Part shown: positions 25,201 to 36,885 of the stretch, piece by piece
How the letters are laid out: each line of letters begins with the position of its first letter
Numbering within the stretch: the stretch's first letter is position 1
Source of the DNA: Hexactinellida sp. DTS-2022
Lineage: Eukaryota; Porifera; Hexactinellida
NCBI GenBank assembly: GCA_028753945.1
Contig: JAPNXP010000018.1
Location: 2,791,643-2,855,642, forward strand
DNA length: 64,000 nucleotides
Reading direction: 5' to 3'
Notes under the pieces: generated by a model
Told to the model about the DNA's origin: nothing
The model's database searches: none
What the model saw: the letters and a program-made list of their open reading frames with translations, nothing else
Translations under genes and position numbers: made by a program

Positions 25201-25284
25201 TGTTACATAACTATCTAAACATGCTTTAATTAAAGCAAAATTATAATATAAATTATTCTAAGTAAACGCACTTTGACTGCAACA
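22273..25284 (+). mobile_element. Ginger-type integrase transposon, broken, 3.0 kb
   Basis: Both ends begin TGTTGCAGTCAAAGTGCGTT and are flanked by GCAC at 22269-22272 and 25285-25288. TIRs starting TGT with a 4-bp duplication fit Ginger elements, cut-and-paste transposons whose transposase is kin to LTR-retrotransposon integrases. The inverted repeats run about 270-370 bp; the left arm has an extra internal palindrome with AAAACGCG repeats. Integrase remains lie between. The element looks old and inactive, with several breaks. A Polinton relative is less likely because of the TSD length. Confidence 0.8.
23030..23800 (+). pseudogene. Integrase-like transposase remains in Ginger element
   Basis: Parts seen in order are an H2C2-type zinc-binding segment with VNLCPECQLKKGK, an integrase core segment with SPHILQSDNGIEF (an integrase D-x-N-G signature) and a cysteine-rich C-terminal tail with CNCTSGC. 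This order is typical of integrases of Ginger and related KRBA2/SCAND3-like proteins. The gene is broken in several places and is treated as a fossil. Confidence 0.8.
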
Positions 25285-26399
25285 GCACTATATGTGTAAA
25301 TAGGATAAAAAATTACAACCTTTGATTGCTCTCTAATGGTGTTATACTTGAATTCAGAATCCTCACAAACCTAGAAAAGCATTGAAAATTCTTACAATAA
25401 CGTTTCCAATGAGCTCCCATGTCTTCAAATGAGATCATAATTGACATTCCAAAATAGTACTATGGTTTCAAATTTCAGCCAGATGTCATTATGATTAATT
25501 TAGATACTTTGCGTTTAATATATTAATCATATGCCCTTCTGTTGCTGAATAATAAAATACATCAATCGTTACGCCTATGATCAAATGGGATTTATTATTC
25601 TAAATTTAAACCAGATTGTTTGTATTACTGGTATAAATGATAGACCGCTTTACTAAAAGTCATAGTACTTTTCTTCCTTCACTTGCAGAACCTTCCTTTA
25701 CATTTTTCTAGTACCTTTTTTCTGCTCTACAAAATACACTTTAAAGTTTAAACTAAGGTTGTCAGAAGTGTAATGATATTTTTTCTAGTTAAAAATGACA
25801 ATGATCATAATTATACAATTTTATCTCAAATTATATAATTATTTTACAATATTAGCACTATTATGAATAACCAAAGATGCATACATATACTCAACTGCGC
25901 GAAAGGGCAAACCTGACACCTCGATTGTGTCCGAGTCTATTGTCCTCAATAATTTGGAAGACACTGGAATGATACAGTTCGGATACAATTTTCGAGTCTC
26001 AGAGAAGATAAAAAGAATACTTGAAGCGAGGGGTCATATCTACTTGGAATGCATTACCCTTTTACATACTACCTGCTTCTAAACATGCGAGATTGAGTAC
26101 TGTTTTTCAATACTCAGACTGGGAGTGTGTCCGCTAGCCAATCAACCTCCGTTTTCGAAGAATATTCTATTTGGGGCCAAACCATAAGCCTCTGTGAAAT
26201 GCATTAAATGTATTTAGGTTATCATACCCTAGGAATCGAATGGTGTAATCATAATTACTCTATGGCTTAAAATATTCTGGTATGAAGGCATTTTAACAAT
26301 TCGAAATTTTTATTTATATATAATGTGTTTAAATTTTTACTGTCACTATAGTCTAACTAGATAATTCTAGATAGATGAAAAATACTCTATAAACAAATA

Positions 26400-29150
26400 G
26401 TAATCTTTATTATCTAGCTATTCGAGGTATTCTCCCAAGATTGAAGAATTATCAACAATCAACAATTTTTCAATAGATGAATGTAATGAATTATTAGTAT
26501 TCTCTCTACAGTATTTAGCTCTTTTTGTTGCCAGTGTTCTCCACATCTTTCGCAAACTAAGTTTTAACGCAATTTATCTAGCATGGGTCACTCTAATAAG
26601 CCAATCTCACAAAAATGTTGACCACATTGTCTTCAAATGAACACTTCATGGCGAGATTCTCCTTGTACTTTCTTAATACTAGCTTGTTACAAGCCTCAGA
26701 ACCTTCAACAAAGAAACATCTCAAGCCATGTCCAAAAGTCAAGTCTTTCTAAATTTCTTAAGAGTGAGCTAATACCTGATGCAATGTCGGTGTAATGCCT
26801 ACCAAAGAAAACCTGTCGAGAATTAAGAGATAAGTGTTCGTGCATAGATCGCATGTCAGAATTTATTATTCCAAGAATAGCTGACAAATGTCCATGTAAT
26901 TGAGAAAGTGTCTCGTTGTACTCATTGCAACAATCGAGGAAGCACAATCAATAAATTTTGACCCAGAGGAAAAGCTTGACGCTCAACACCAACAGTAGAG
27001 GTGTACCCCCTTAGGATCATTCTGGTCTATCTACAAACTAGTATTCTCTTGTACGAGAGTTCTAAAAAGACCATATTTTTGCTACATTGATGTTGGCGGC
27101 AAGTTAAATTTACCCCAGCAAATGATAAACTAGCAGAGAAAACCACCTTAATATGCAAGTGTACGAGCGTAAAAGAGATATTGGAATTATAGTATTTATT
27201 GGGTGAGGTCATAACGTTCGTTTGAAAGTAGAGAAAATAAAGAATCGGTTTCCTCGATTTCTCCAACTAGTTGAATGGCATCAGTGATGTGTCAATTGAT
27301 GGGAAATCTCTCTATAATCAATTCACGATCTTTCAAATTAATTGTGAATAGCGTTACATAATTGGCAACTTGCCCCACCTCCTCCAGGAATAATTGCTGC
27401 CATTTTCCCATCATACAATAACCGAACAATGTCGATATTTACTTTTCCATAAGCTCAGTTTCCGGATTGATTAAATCGGTCATGAACTGCTTGATATTTT
27501 CTACATTTTCTTTAGCAACGAAAAGGAAAACGAGTTGCTGGGTGAAGGGAGTGTTCGGACTGGTGTTTTTCCGTAGTTCTCCGATACTAAAGGTTGTAAT
27601 CTGCATTGGCTTAATACAGATATGATGTATAATCTGTCAATGTATTCGTGTTCTGTGGCTTTCGGATCAATCTAATGATTCTAATCACTCCGCTAACTTA
27701 ATCGCAGAGGAAAGTATTGAGCTGCAAGAAAGCAATTGGAAGCAAGATTCTGTCGAGTGTACGTATAACGGACGGACTGTGAGTATGGTATGTGGGTGGC
27801 AACAGGAGTGGGTGGATTGGGGTATAGCTGAATAATATTTCGAAAATAATGTTACTCCTTTGTTTCACTACATTAGAATATGCAGGGAATTGAATATCAC
27901 TAGATAGCAAGTGATGGCGTAGGTTAGTACATTTTCTCCTCCCAATCTCTTGCTTTGCTAACATCCAGTTCTTTCTTCGAGTCGAATTGAACGGGTACTA
28001 GTCGTACACAATTAATTTGGAAACTTTAGCTATCCCACGATTTTCTGTTAGATTAGAGAACAGTTGTAAGGAAAGTGCCTCGATTTGGACATCAGAGTTA
28101 TTCTCAATAATTACGAGTGACTTGATAGATTCCAGCACACTTGAGAGTCGAGAACGTTGTTAATGCATGGAAAAATTATCAAGGCCCATCCTATAATCTT
28201 GTCGTTAAAATCTAAAAATGGGTCATACCAAGAAAAATTCATAGAAATCGTTTTTAGTATCAGTAGAAGCGAGATTATCCGTAGAATAACATATCTAATT
28301 CCGCTAAAATAGGTTTTTGGGAAGAAAATTATGCGGGTGGCAGCGTCGCCCTTATCATAGTAAATCGCAGACATTTCCGTAACTAACTTTATCAAATTAA
28401 ATCTAATCAACTAATAATCACCATATTTGTAATCAGCGTTAAATATCCAGCAATTTGATATAAGTATAAGATGAACATATTTGGATTAATTTTTCTTAAC
28501 CTACTGGAATGCATCAGAAAAATGTTCATTCACAAATTGAGTCCCCATCCAATCGAGTGAACACTCTTTCAACTCCACTTGTATAATCCTACGCATACCG
28601 ACCCCTCTATAACATAAATTAACGTGATTTATTTGAAAATCATAAATTTTAAGGTATATCTGGAAATCTCGTCAAATCAAATTTAGCGGAATTTTGGATA
28701 TTCAACTTAATTTTTTTCTAGGATCAACCTTCCAACGACCAGACATCTATGGATAACGGAAAGTATTGAAACTTCTTTGTCGTGGTCTGTAGGAAACCAT
28801 AGGGAACATAAATGCGATTTCACTTCACCTCCGGTTTCATGGAAATGTTAGAGTGCCACCATTCTTCCTCTAAACAATCGAAAAACTTCTTAGCCTCCAA
28901 GACCCTATCTCGAATTCTGAATAGGACTGATTCCAAACTTTTCTTCTCATTGAAGTCTTATTCAAAATTTTCATCTTGTAGTTTGGTAAATTAAGATCGA
29001 TGTTCGGGACACGTTGGAAAAAGCACCAAATTTTTATACATGAACTTTATGACGCCGGAATCAAAATTTTCTGCGACTCCACGGCGAACGGATACATTTT
29101 CGATGTCATCTACAAGCTACAGAACAACACGAGTTCCCACACCAATTAAA
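26400..29150 (-). other. Unassigned coding-like fragments
   Basis: Several open stretches of 60-100 codons on the minus strand (for example 26705-26947, 27698-27964, 28111-28410) have less biased composition than the surrounding AT-rich sequence. They may be remains of an old, broken element. No motif allowed a family to be named, and no flanking repeats were found. Confidence 0.25.
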
Positions 29151-29159
29151 TGATCGAAA

Positions 29160-29264
29160 ATTGAATGCCTGAATCGGATAATTGAAAGCCTGAGCTGAAT
29201 AATTGAATCCCCGGGGTGGAGAATTGATTGGCTGAATAGGATAATAGAATGCCCCAATCGCATA
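29160..29264. repeat. 21-bp minisatellite, five units
   Basis: Five consecutive 21-bp units, starting at 29160, 29181, 29202, 29223 and 29244, each a variant of ATTGAATGCCTGAATCGGATA. Because 21 is a multiple of three, the minus strand reads through as a seven-residue repeat (FNYPIQA-like). The surrounding open frame 29106-29339 starts inside a MITE end, so a real protein is unlikely. Confidence 0.85.
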
Positions 29265-29313
29265 ACACAGTGAGAAATCTGTAGTTGATATTAGGTTGTT
29301 CAAATTGACAGTG

Positions 29314-29415
29314 CAGTCGACTCTACTTAATAGAGCCACCGGTTAATAGATTTCATCGCTTAATAATGTCAAATCCATCTAATCCCGAAGTTACTCTATT
29401 AAGCGGAGTCGACTG
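29314..29415. mobile_element. Short pogo-like MITE, 102 bp
   Basis: Left end CAGTCGACTCTACTTAATAG and right end the inverse of CAGTCGACTCCGCTTAATAG. The right flank is TA, the left is not, so its duplication is decayed. The ends match the Tigger element at 58041-61626, making it a likely deletion derivative of that family. Confidence 0.75.
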
Positions 29416-29953
29416 TATTATGAAAAGTGAACTACTACGGTATTCGAATAAACTTTGTAACAATAACTATGGGTGGATATAACTATTTTATAGTTTCAAA
29501 GGAGCGACTTGATTGATGGTAGTATAATTAAAATATACCATATATATTTGGCATCTACATCATACTACACCTACATATCATTTCAAGATCTACTGTAATT
29601 AGTAAATAAAGGGAGTGTGTGCTTAAAGATTAGGGGAAAATATTAAATTGAACCAAAAGCCATTTAAATACATGGAAATTAGTATACACCAGTGTTAACG
29701 GATTCAGACCGGTTTCCCGTTTACAATACACACAATTCCGAAATAACGAATGCGTTGGTCAAATTCAACTTCGTAAGTTCTTCTAAATAGTAACTTAAAA
29801 TATGCATTAATCATCTTCCTAGAAAAAGCTACTTGGATATATTCCTGCAAGATGTTGGGCAAATTTAGCTGCCCCATCGTTACACAGAAATTAAGAAAAG
29901 CTTATGTGTTGGAAGACATTTGCTCAGTTAATGAAAACTTAAAATACAATTAC

Positions 29954-30218
29954 CTGATTCATCATAAGAAATTTCTTTTGTGATATTGCAAAAACAATCA
30001 AGGTATAAGGAATGTTCGGCTGAAGGATTATTATCAAAATCTTCAAATGATAAATATTTAGAAAAGTGATCAAGGATACTTTTCATGCTTTTTAAATCAC
30101 CATAGGTTAAAAAAGGTATCAATTTCATTATACTTTTCAAAATATCTGTGTTATGCTGAACATATGCATTATTGATGCAAGAAAGAAGTTTCCCAAGTTG
30201 TTCTGCGTCTCCATCAAC
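29954..30218 (-). CDS. UBR4: UBR4 coding exon (transcript order 6)
   Basis: Eighty-eight codons plus one base, from VDGDAEQLGKLLSCINNAYV through LIPFLTYGDLKSMKSILDHF to SLYLDCFCNITKEISYDES. It matches UBR4 at DQLVMLLDQINSTFV, RIIPYLSFGEVEKMQILVER and VFLDCFCKIAAGI. The LDCFC signature is exact. Acceptor GCATTTAG, donor TCAG/GTAATTG; the left-over base makes glycine with exon 7, as in the human SNG motif. The 9.4-kb intron that follows contains a Ginger element. Confidence 0.95.
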
Positions 30219-30521
30219 CTAAATGCAAAGTTTTAATGGTTTAATTGGCAGTAAAGAAAATAACGCATAGGAGATGTATAAAATACACCATTCATTGCAA
30301 CTATAAATACCATTATAGCTAAATCTTTCCGTCACTAAAAGAACATCGTGATCGAAAATTTTAACATAAATAGATCTAGAAAATGAAAAAGATAACATTG
30401 ATTCGAATAGCATCCACAATAGTCTTCTACCCGAATAATTGCAATCCGTAAATATTTACGCTTCAAATGCTATGTATACCTGGATTCCAGGAATTATTTG
30501 CTAAAAATGCTTGGATTGCAC

Positions 30522-31140
30522 CTGTGGTTCCAAACCTGGGGTGCATAAATCCCTTGGGGGTGCACTAGACAAGGAGTGAGTGAATATTGATCATTTTAAA
30601 GTCAACCATTTTAATAAAAATCTTCAAGTACATTCTGACTACTTGAATATATTGATTGGGTATTATTGTATTCTGTGAGTAGTGAATATTCTCCTGTCAG
30701 TATTAATTATATTAAAAAGTCGGGGTCAATAGAGTCGTTCAGACTTAGATATCACATCGGAGTGTACGACCAAATTTTCAGGTATCAGGGGCAGGGGAGG
30801 CGCCAGAAATCGAAGAACGGGGGAGCTGGGAATGCCAAAACTCTTTTTCGAGGGGGCTAAGCGTACGCTTTAAATTAACTTTTAATTATTTCGAGTAATA
30901 AGAATTCACGTACAATTGCCAGAAAGACAAACAAACTTTAAAACATAAGCTATCATAATCAAATTACAAAATTTTATCCAATTCAAAAGAATGCACGTCG
31001 GCTTACACAAAATTACGAGGGGGCTCTCCCAAAATTACGGGGGCTCTCTATAATTACGGGGGGGGCTTGAGCCCCCCGAATTTGGGCTGACGCCGCTACT
31101 GATCAGGGGTGCACGAGTAAAAAAAGGTTGGGAAACACTG
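30522..31140. mobile_element. hAT MITE carrying a nested hAT-like MITE
   Basis: Left end CTGTGGTTCCAAACC, right end GGTTGGGAAACACTG; flanked by GATTGCAC at 30514-30521 and GATTACAC at 31141-31148 (one mismatch). Same family as 21774-22062. The outer element is interrupted at 30792-31101. Confidence 0.82.
30792..31101. mobile_element. G-rich hAT-like MITE nested in another, 310 bp
   Basis: Starts CAGGGGAGGCGCCAG and ends GACGCCGCTACTG. The 8-bp ATCAGGGG is present at 30784-30791 and 31102-31109. The related copy at 21774 lacks it at the equivalent place, supporting insertion. GGGGG-rich subterminal sequence is typical of this family here. Confidence 0.87.
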
Positions 31141-31506
31141 GATTACACAATATGGGGCTATTCAGAGAGCAAGCCTAGAAAAAGTTCATACGCTTCAAAG
31201 ATAACGGAACCTATGGTAATTAAATGGAGTATATACTAGTATTTAGAATCGAAACGATCAAGATTAGATTGATTAGAGAGTTTTAGAGAGTGCCAAAGAT
31301 AGAGAAGTCAATATCAAAATGAAGACGGAAATTAACTCAAATATGCCATACAAATTTTAGTGAAAAAATATAAAAACGGAACTAAATTATATATGTATAG
31401 ATTTGCAATAAGTTATTACAACAATTCAAGTGGAGAGAACTCGGAAAAGTGAGATTATTTTCAGTATAATGAGCGACCGATAACTTTGGCTCCTTTAGTC
31501 TATGTA

Positions 31507-32073
31507 CATTACTCTACCAAAGGTATTGTCCCAATCAATAATTTGTGAACAAATGGCAGATGGCGAAATGTGTAGCGAACTTCGTGTGTTTTTTTTTTCA
31601 AACTAGCCAGAAATGTAGTATTTTCGATTTTGGTTAATAGCTTGTTTTACAAAATGTTTGGGGCAAACTTTAATCAAAATTTTCAAAGTGGCCAACTTAT
31701 TTCTACCATGTGTCACACGTGGCACAAGTGGCTCAAATTATAAAGTGACTGTAAGTTAACAACAAATAGTACGATCCATAGAAAATTGTCAGCAAGAGGA
31801 ATTTTTATTTATATAATTCAAAATTTCATTGAGTTTAAAAATTCGGAAAACTTTTTTGGTAACACAAATGCATATTTTAAGAGCTCATTATCTAGTTAAT
31901 TTGGTTAACTCCTTAAAATAAAATACAATAATTTAGTCATATTATTAACTCTGATACTACTTAATGACTCATATCGAAACCAAATTTAATGTGTACTTCC
32001 ATCAATATTTGACGAACGTCCTAAATGAACTTGGGGATTATTGATAGGTACGAATAGTCCTGGTTGGAGAGTG
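31507..32073. mobile_element. Tc1/mariner-like MITE, family T, diverged, 567 bp
   Basis: CATTACTCTACCAAAGGTAT at the left; the right end is the inverse of CACTCTCCAACCAGGACTAT. TA precedes it, CA follows. The centre has CACACGTGGCACAAGTGGCT. It is the most eroded of the four copies. Confidence 0.7.
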
Positions 32074-32561
32074 CATGTGATTCTGGTTATAAAGAAGAAT
32101 TTAGTAACTTTAGCAACATAACAACAAGAAATACGTACTTTATGTCAAGTGAATTTTATGCTCAAATTGTAAAACTGAATGCTATACAAATGGTAATTTT
32201 GAATTGAGGTACAATTTGTAGTAGTGCATGTGGTAATTAAAACACCAAATATAAAGAAGTTGGTTGGATGATATTCTAATATGATCAAACAATTAGTGAA
32301 ATGTACGCTGCGTTTGTCTAATCAACATACATCAACTTATTTAAGGGTCTTGAATACCATACTACACTACTATACTCAGGTTTAATCCGATTCACAAGAA
32401 ATTTTTTAAGTATATTTCTATCATTTAGAAATTGCAGAATGTGCAATAAAGATAACGCTAGAAAACAGGCAAATGTTTTGAAAATTCACAGAGACAATTT
32501 TTAAATTCACTGGTTAGTTTTTTAAGAATGCATAAAGGTCTCTAAACTGTAGACATTGCTT

Positions 32562-33037
32562 CAGGGATGGATCCAGCACAACATATCTGGGGGGGGGGGG
32601 GGGGGGGGTGGCGCGCAATGTACAGGGTTGGGTCAGTTTATGGACGTTCTTTTTTTAAGAACCTCATTTGAGAAGTCAACTTTCAAGAAAGTTGAAATAT
32701 ATTTAATATACGTCAAAGAAATCTATTCCAAATTCATATTCGAAATACCACTTTCAGTCAAAGAGAACTCAGTATATAATTTTGTTTATCTATTCAGTTC
32801 TGAATTTGGAGGATTCCTTATATTTTATATACAACGTGCCCAAAAGTATTCACAGAAAAGATAGGGAAGAGAACTCTGATAAATTTATCTCAACCAATCT
32901 CGGAAATTGTGCCAGTCCCTAGATGTAATCTCTTGATTATAATATCATATTCTTGGCTGGGAGAGGGGGTTCGCACTCCCCATAAGCCATTTTTGGGGGA
33001 TGCAATCCTCTGAACAATCCCGGTAGATCTATCTCTG
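32562..33037. mobile_element. hAT MITE with G run, 476 bp
   Basis: CAGGGATGGATCCAGC at the left and AGATCTATCTCTG at the right are imperfect inverses. Flanks CATTGCTT (32554-32561) and CATTGCAT (33038-33045) differ by one base. An uninterrupted run of G follows the left end. Related to the element at 3254. Confidence 0.75.
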
Positions 33038-33446
33038 CATTGCATATTCATCAATCAAAATAACAATTAAGTTGAGCAGATTGTAATAATTCTAAATTTC
33101 TAAATTTTCTACCAAATTGATTAAGAGAAAATAAATCTTTGAAATTTGAAAATTGTAGGATAAATAATTGTTCATCTTTAATAGTCTTAAAAACTGTCTC
33201 ATAGATACGTCTAATGGAGATATATCCAAACAGTTTCGAAATTCGTACTGGTGGTTCAGATTCCATTGGAATGGCAATGCAAAGAATTTGGTTTGGAGAT
33301 ATGGTAAGAAATAGGGGGGGGGAGGTACACCGGATGAGAGATTTCAAAATTAAGAACGGGTTCTAAACCTAATGGCAAAACGTTCAGGCAGAATAAAATA
33401 CCAAATCGTTGAAAGAATTACAAAAAATCATGTAAAATAAGATTAC

Positions 33447-33659
33447 CTTTTCTTCGGTCAGTTTTTTTGAATCGATCCTTAGAAAAGATATAGCACTAGC
33501 CTCATGCAAAACAGCTAATAAAATTTCAAGTATAATCTCAAGCGTTTTGTTTCCAATAGTTCCATTAGAATCTTCTTCAACTGAAAGGGAACAAATAAAA
33601 AGTGACAATAAGGTGTCGATTGTGTGAAGTGAGGATTTCAAGAGATACTTTCTGTTAAC
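33447..33659 (-). CDS. UBR4: UBR4 coding exon (transcript order 5)
   Basis: Seventy-one codons, phase 0 at both ends, from VNRKYLLKSSLHTIDTLLSL to LRIDSKKLTEEK. It aligns by eye with UBR4 VNRQQLVKLEMNTLNVMLGTL and the following segment ending near LSEDK. The opening VNR and the helical leucine spacing are kept, but the middle is divergent, with a loop VEEDSNGTIGNK in place of the human AEQESKDSGG loop. Acceptor ACTTTAG, donor AAAAG/GTAATC. The preceding intron is 5.9 kb. Confidence 0.88.
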
Positions 33660-34161
33660 CTAAAGTAAATAAAATCAAATATAGTTTAGTGCTTTTGGAT
33701 ACTATAATACAACTTTTAAAGGAGTATTAATATTAAAGTGACGATAATCGTCAATCGTCAATAATACTAAAGGAAAGGCCAGACGAATGGGTGGAATGAG
33801 CAAAGATGATCAAATATATTGTTAAATAACTTGGTTACTAAATTATTAAGTAGAAGGTGATATAAAAAATTCATAAATATAACAGTTTCAAAAATGGTCA
33901 GGTTTAGTACGACAAACCAAACAGTCTTCCCTTTCATTGTACACAAGCCATTCCGTTTCTGTCGCGTTGATGCGGTAGAATCTGCTGTCTCTAATAGTCC
34001 ACGTGTAGGCAAAGGGCCCTAGTAGACAATTAGGGAACTTTAAGTTTAAAGAATTTTGGACGTAACGTAACGTGAGTTACATTTAAGTACATATATGTAT
34101 ACAATGAACGCATTAATTAAAATCTCTAAAATATCTGCAAAAAATTATAAGTGAGAAGAGG

Positions 34162-34710
34162 TGAGTAGGAATGGGGGGGCCGGGGGGGCCGTGCCCCCCC
34201 CCCCAACATCCAACACTGGGGGGGACTGCCCCCACCAATGAATTTACTATATATCATAAACATTTTAACTGCATATACATATCGGGCATATACGAGGCGA
34301 ATATTTTGAATTATTGAATACCTCTAATTACTGATCAATTTATAATGAAGGCATGACTTGTTTTAATAGTTAAATATACAAACAGAGTTGAATCCATAGT
34401 ATATATTTGTGGATATCATATATATTTCCGAGAATAGCATAATTCAATTAATTATTATCTGATATACTATTGAATTAGTTATCTAATTTCTAATTGAATT
34501 AGCTTTCTAATTTTCTAGTTTAAATTTGATTTTTTTGTGTTTTGGATTAAATAACTGCAAGAAAACTTTATTAAACAATGTTATTTCTTGATAGCCTTTT
34601 AAGAAAAATTATTAATTCGAAGAGTATTTAGCAAACTAAGAGACAATAGAAATAAGGTTGATGATTTTCCCGCCCCCCCAAACACAATAATGTTCCTACG
34701 CCGCTGATTG
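34162..34710. repeat. G/C-run-rich repeat
   Basis: Left boundary near GAGTAGGAATGGGGG and right boundary near CGCCCCCCCAAAC and CCTACGCCGCTG, resembling ends of the G-rich hAT-like MITE family. The middle is ordinary AT-rich sequence. No clean duplication could be fixed. Confidence 0.5.
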
Positions 34711-35020
34711 AGAATATGCGGCAACTATTAGGGAGGATGAAGTGCCGAAAGTAAAAGGTAATATGGTCCTTTTAATAGCCAGACTTTAAACACGTAATAT
34801 ACCATGCACTTGAAATATTTCGCATATAATATACCAAAGATTATTAGAAAAGTGGACTATTTGAGATGTGGATATTAGAGAGTTAAAATAATGTAGTAGA
34901 ATTGTATACATAATGTAGAAAGTCGGAAATTATTGAAGAACAATTATATTAGATAATCAGGTATGTAGACTATAAACGAAGTGGGCTATTGAGAAAACAT
35001 AATGTATCTGTTGCAGTGTA

Positions 35021-35476
35021 CTACCCTCCCCTACCAAAAGTATTCGTACACCCAAAGATTTCCTATGGAAATAGTACTATATACAAATTCTATGAGATGT
35101 CGCCACTGTGATTTCAGAATCGTATTCTACGCCACCGAAGTGACCATTGTAGAAGCTTTTAACTCAATTACATATTTATTAGTTTGAAAATTATCATCCG
35201 GTGTCACCATGTACCACTTCTTCCATTTGTCCCCATGGTACAAGATGGGAATAAGTGGTACATGGTGGCATAGGATGATAATTTTCAACCTAATCAGTCG
35301 CTAATAGAGTTCAAACCTTCTTTAAATGTATATTTCGAATGCGTAGATTACGAATATGAAATCTAAATTGCAATATTACATGTATTTAGTGTACAACAAA
35401 CATTATTATTGACACACTATATTACTAACTTCTATGGGAATGCTTATCGAGTACAAATACTTTTGGTAGGGGAGTG
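35021..35476. mobile_element. Tc1/mariner-like MITE, family T, 456 bp
   Basis: CTACCCTCCCCTACCAAAAG at the left, inverse of CACTCCCCTACCAAAAGTAT at the right; TA at 35019-35020 and 35477-35478. The centre is a clear hairpin, ACCATGTACCACTTCTTCC pairing with AATAAGTGGTACATGGTG. Confidence 0.87.
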
Positions 35477-36381
35477 TATATGCACTTTCTGTGTACATGC
35501 ATGTCTTATGGTGTATATTCAACGCAAACTAAATTAGCGTGTACATACACCAGTTTATAAGCACTATAATATACTCTTAATACCAATCGTTGTTTATGAG
35601 TTAGTTGTTTCATTGTAGAAACAATTATATATACTGAATTCAAATTAATATATATTTCAAAATCAAAACACTAGTATATTCAAGTATCTAGCAATATTTG
35701 CTCTGATTATCGAGATTATACACCAGCATTTTAGATATCACAACTTAATATAAAAATCTCTCAATGCGATCAGAGTGATAATTAAATACACGTAGAGTCA
35801 GTTATCTCTAATCGTGTACTTCCAATACTTGATAACCTGAATTTGTTGTACAATCATTTCAGAATAATCAAATTATAATCGTTCCTTATAGTACATTAAT
35901 TTATAGCACGAAAATCCACTTTCTAAATGTCTAAATCTCTAGTAGTCCACTTATGTAATTGATTATTCTTATCGTGTTTCTAATAATTTAGATATTGTAT
36001 TTGCGAAATCGTTTCAATAGCATCGATATTATTCACGTTAACGTCCACATGGGGACCTTCTAACTACAGTTGGACTGGTTGAAATAAGATTTATCCGCAT
36101 TACCATCGAAAGTTCATACTCCTAATAGTCTGCTATAATATCTCAATTATAATTGCTTGTACTATTCCTTTTACTATGTAGTACTTTGTATATACTACCG
36201 TTAATGTACTAAAGGCAAAATTATTTAATAGTCCATGTTCCAAATAGTACATCTGGGTCCATTTGCCAAATAGTAAGTATTAGAGAGAACATACAGTAAT
36301 ACTCTAGCAACCACAACTAGGGAAATGTATTAATTTACAATGTTGTGGTTGTGCAGTTACAACAAGCCTTGAATTTGTGGT

Positions 36382-36885
36382 ACAGTGCAACTTCTATAAG
36401 TGAGGGAAATTGGGAAGGGCAAAATTTGAATTTCCGCCCCATCCATAGTTATAATTTTCAATGGATAGACACTACATATGGTCATATTATGAAAAATATA
36501 CATATAACACATCCATTAATGTAAGTTCTAGTCGGTATCTGCATATTTTGACAATTTAGTTAAATTCTGATCTACCGCCGATGATTTCTAAAAGACAAGA
36601 GAGTAGAGCCATCATAAATATTTATTCTGTAGAACTTTAGAGTGTATTTACTATTTATTAGAAATGCAGCATAATTTATAAGTATTATGATATAATATGT
36701 CCATCTACCCAATTTATAGAGGTCGTTTTGTATGGAAAACTAATTCCTTTAAAATTAAGGTCCCCCAATCCCCACTTCCCCGCTTATAGAGGATCATTTG
36801 TATGGAAATGAACGAATATGGACCAAATTCTCCCGCTTATAGAAGTTTCTCATTTAGAGATACCCCACTTATCGAGATTGTACTG
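36382..36885. mobile_element. pogo-like MITE, 504 bp
   Basis: CAGTGCAACTTCTATAAGTG at the left and the inverse of CAGTACAATCTCGATAAGTG at the right. TA on the left flank, TC on the right. Near the right end TAGAGG-TCGTTTTGTATGGAAA is repeated in two slightly different forms. Confidence 0.78.

Larger units (their letters stand above)
20535..29953 (-). other. UBR4 intron, 9.4 kb, with Ginger element
   Basis: Contains a hAT MITE at 21774-22062, the Ginger-type element at 22273-25284, a 21-bp minisatellite and a small pogo-like MITE near 29300. Positions 20535-21770 and 25290-26400 show nothing recognisable. Positions 26400-29150 hold unassigned coding-like fragments on the minus strand, listed separately. 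Confidence 0.8.
30219..33446 (-). other. UBR4 intron, 3.2 kb
   Basis: Contains a hAT MITE with a second hAT-like MITE nested in it, a diverged Tc1-like MITE and a third hAT MITE. The rest (31150-31500, 32080-32560, 33040-33446) is AT-rich with no supported gene. Confidence 0.85.

Noticed and set aside
22273-25284. Reading the integrase element as a Polinton.
   Set aside because: Polintons make 6-bp duplications and have polymerase and capsid genes; here the duplication is 4 bp, the ends begin TGT and the element is only 3 kb.
29106-29339. A 77-codon minus-strand frame with FNYPIQA repeats considered as a repeat protein.
   Set aside because: Its start codon region comes from a pogo-like MITE end and the repeats are a 21-bp minisatellite.
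32556-32864. Plus-strand frame starting with a poly-glycine run.
   Set aside because: The glycines come from a G homopolymer of a hAT MITE at 32562-33037.
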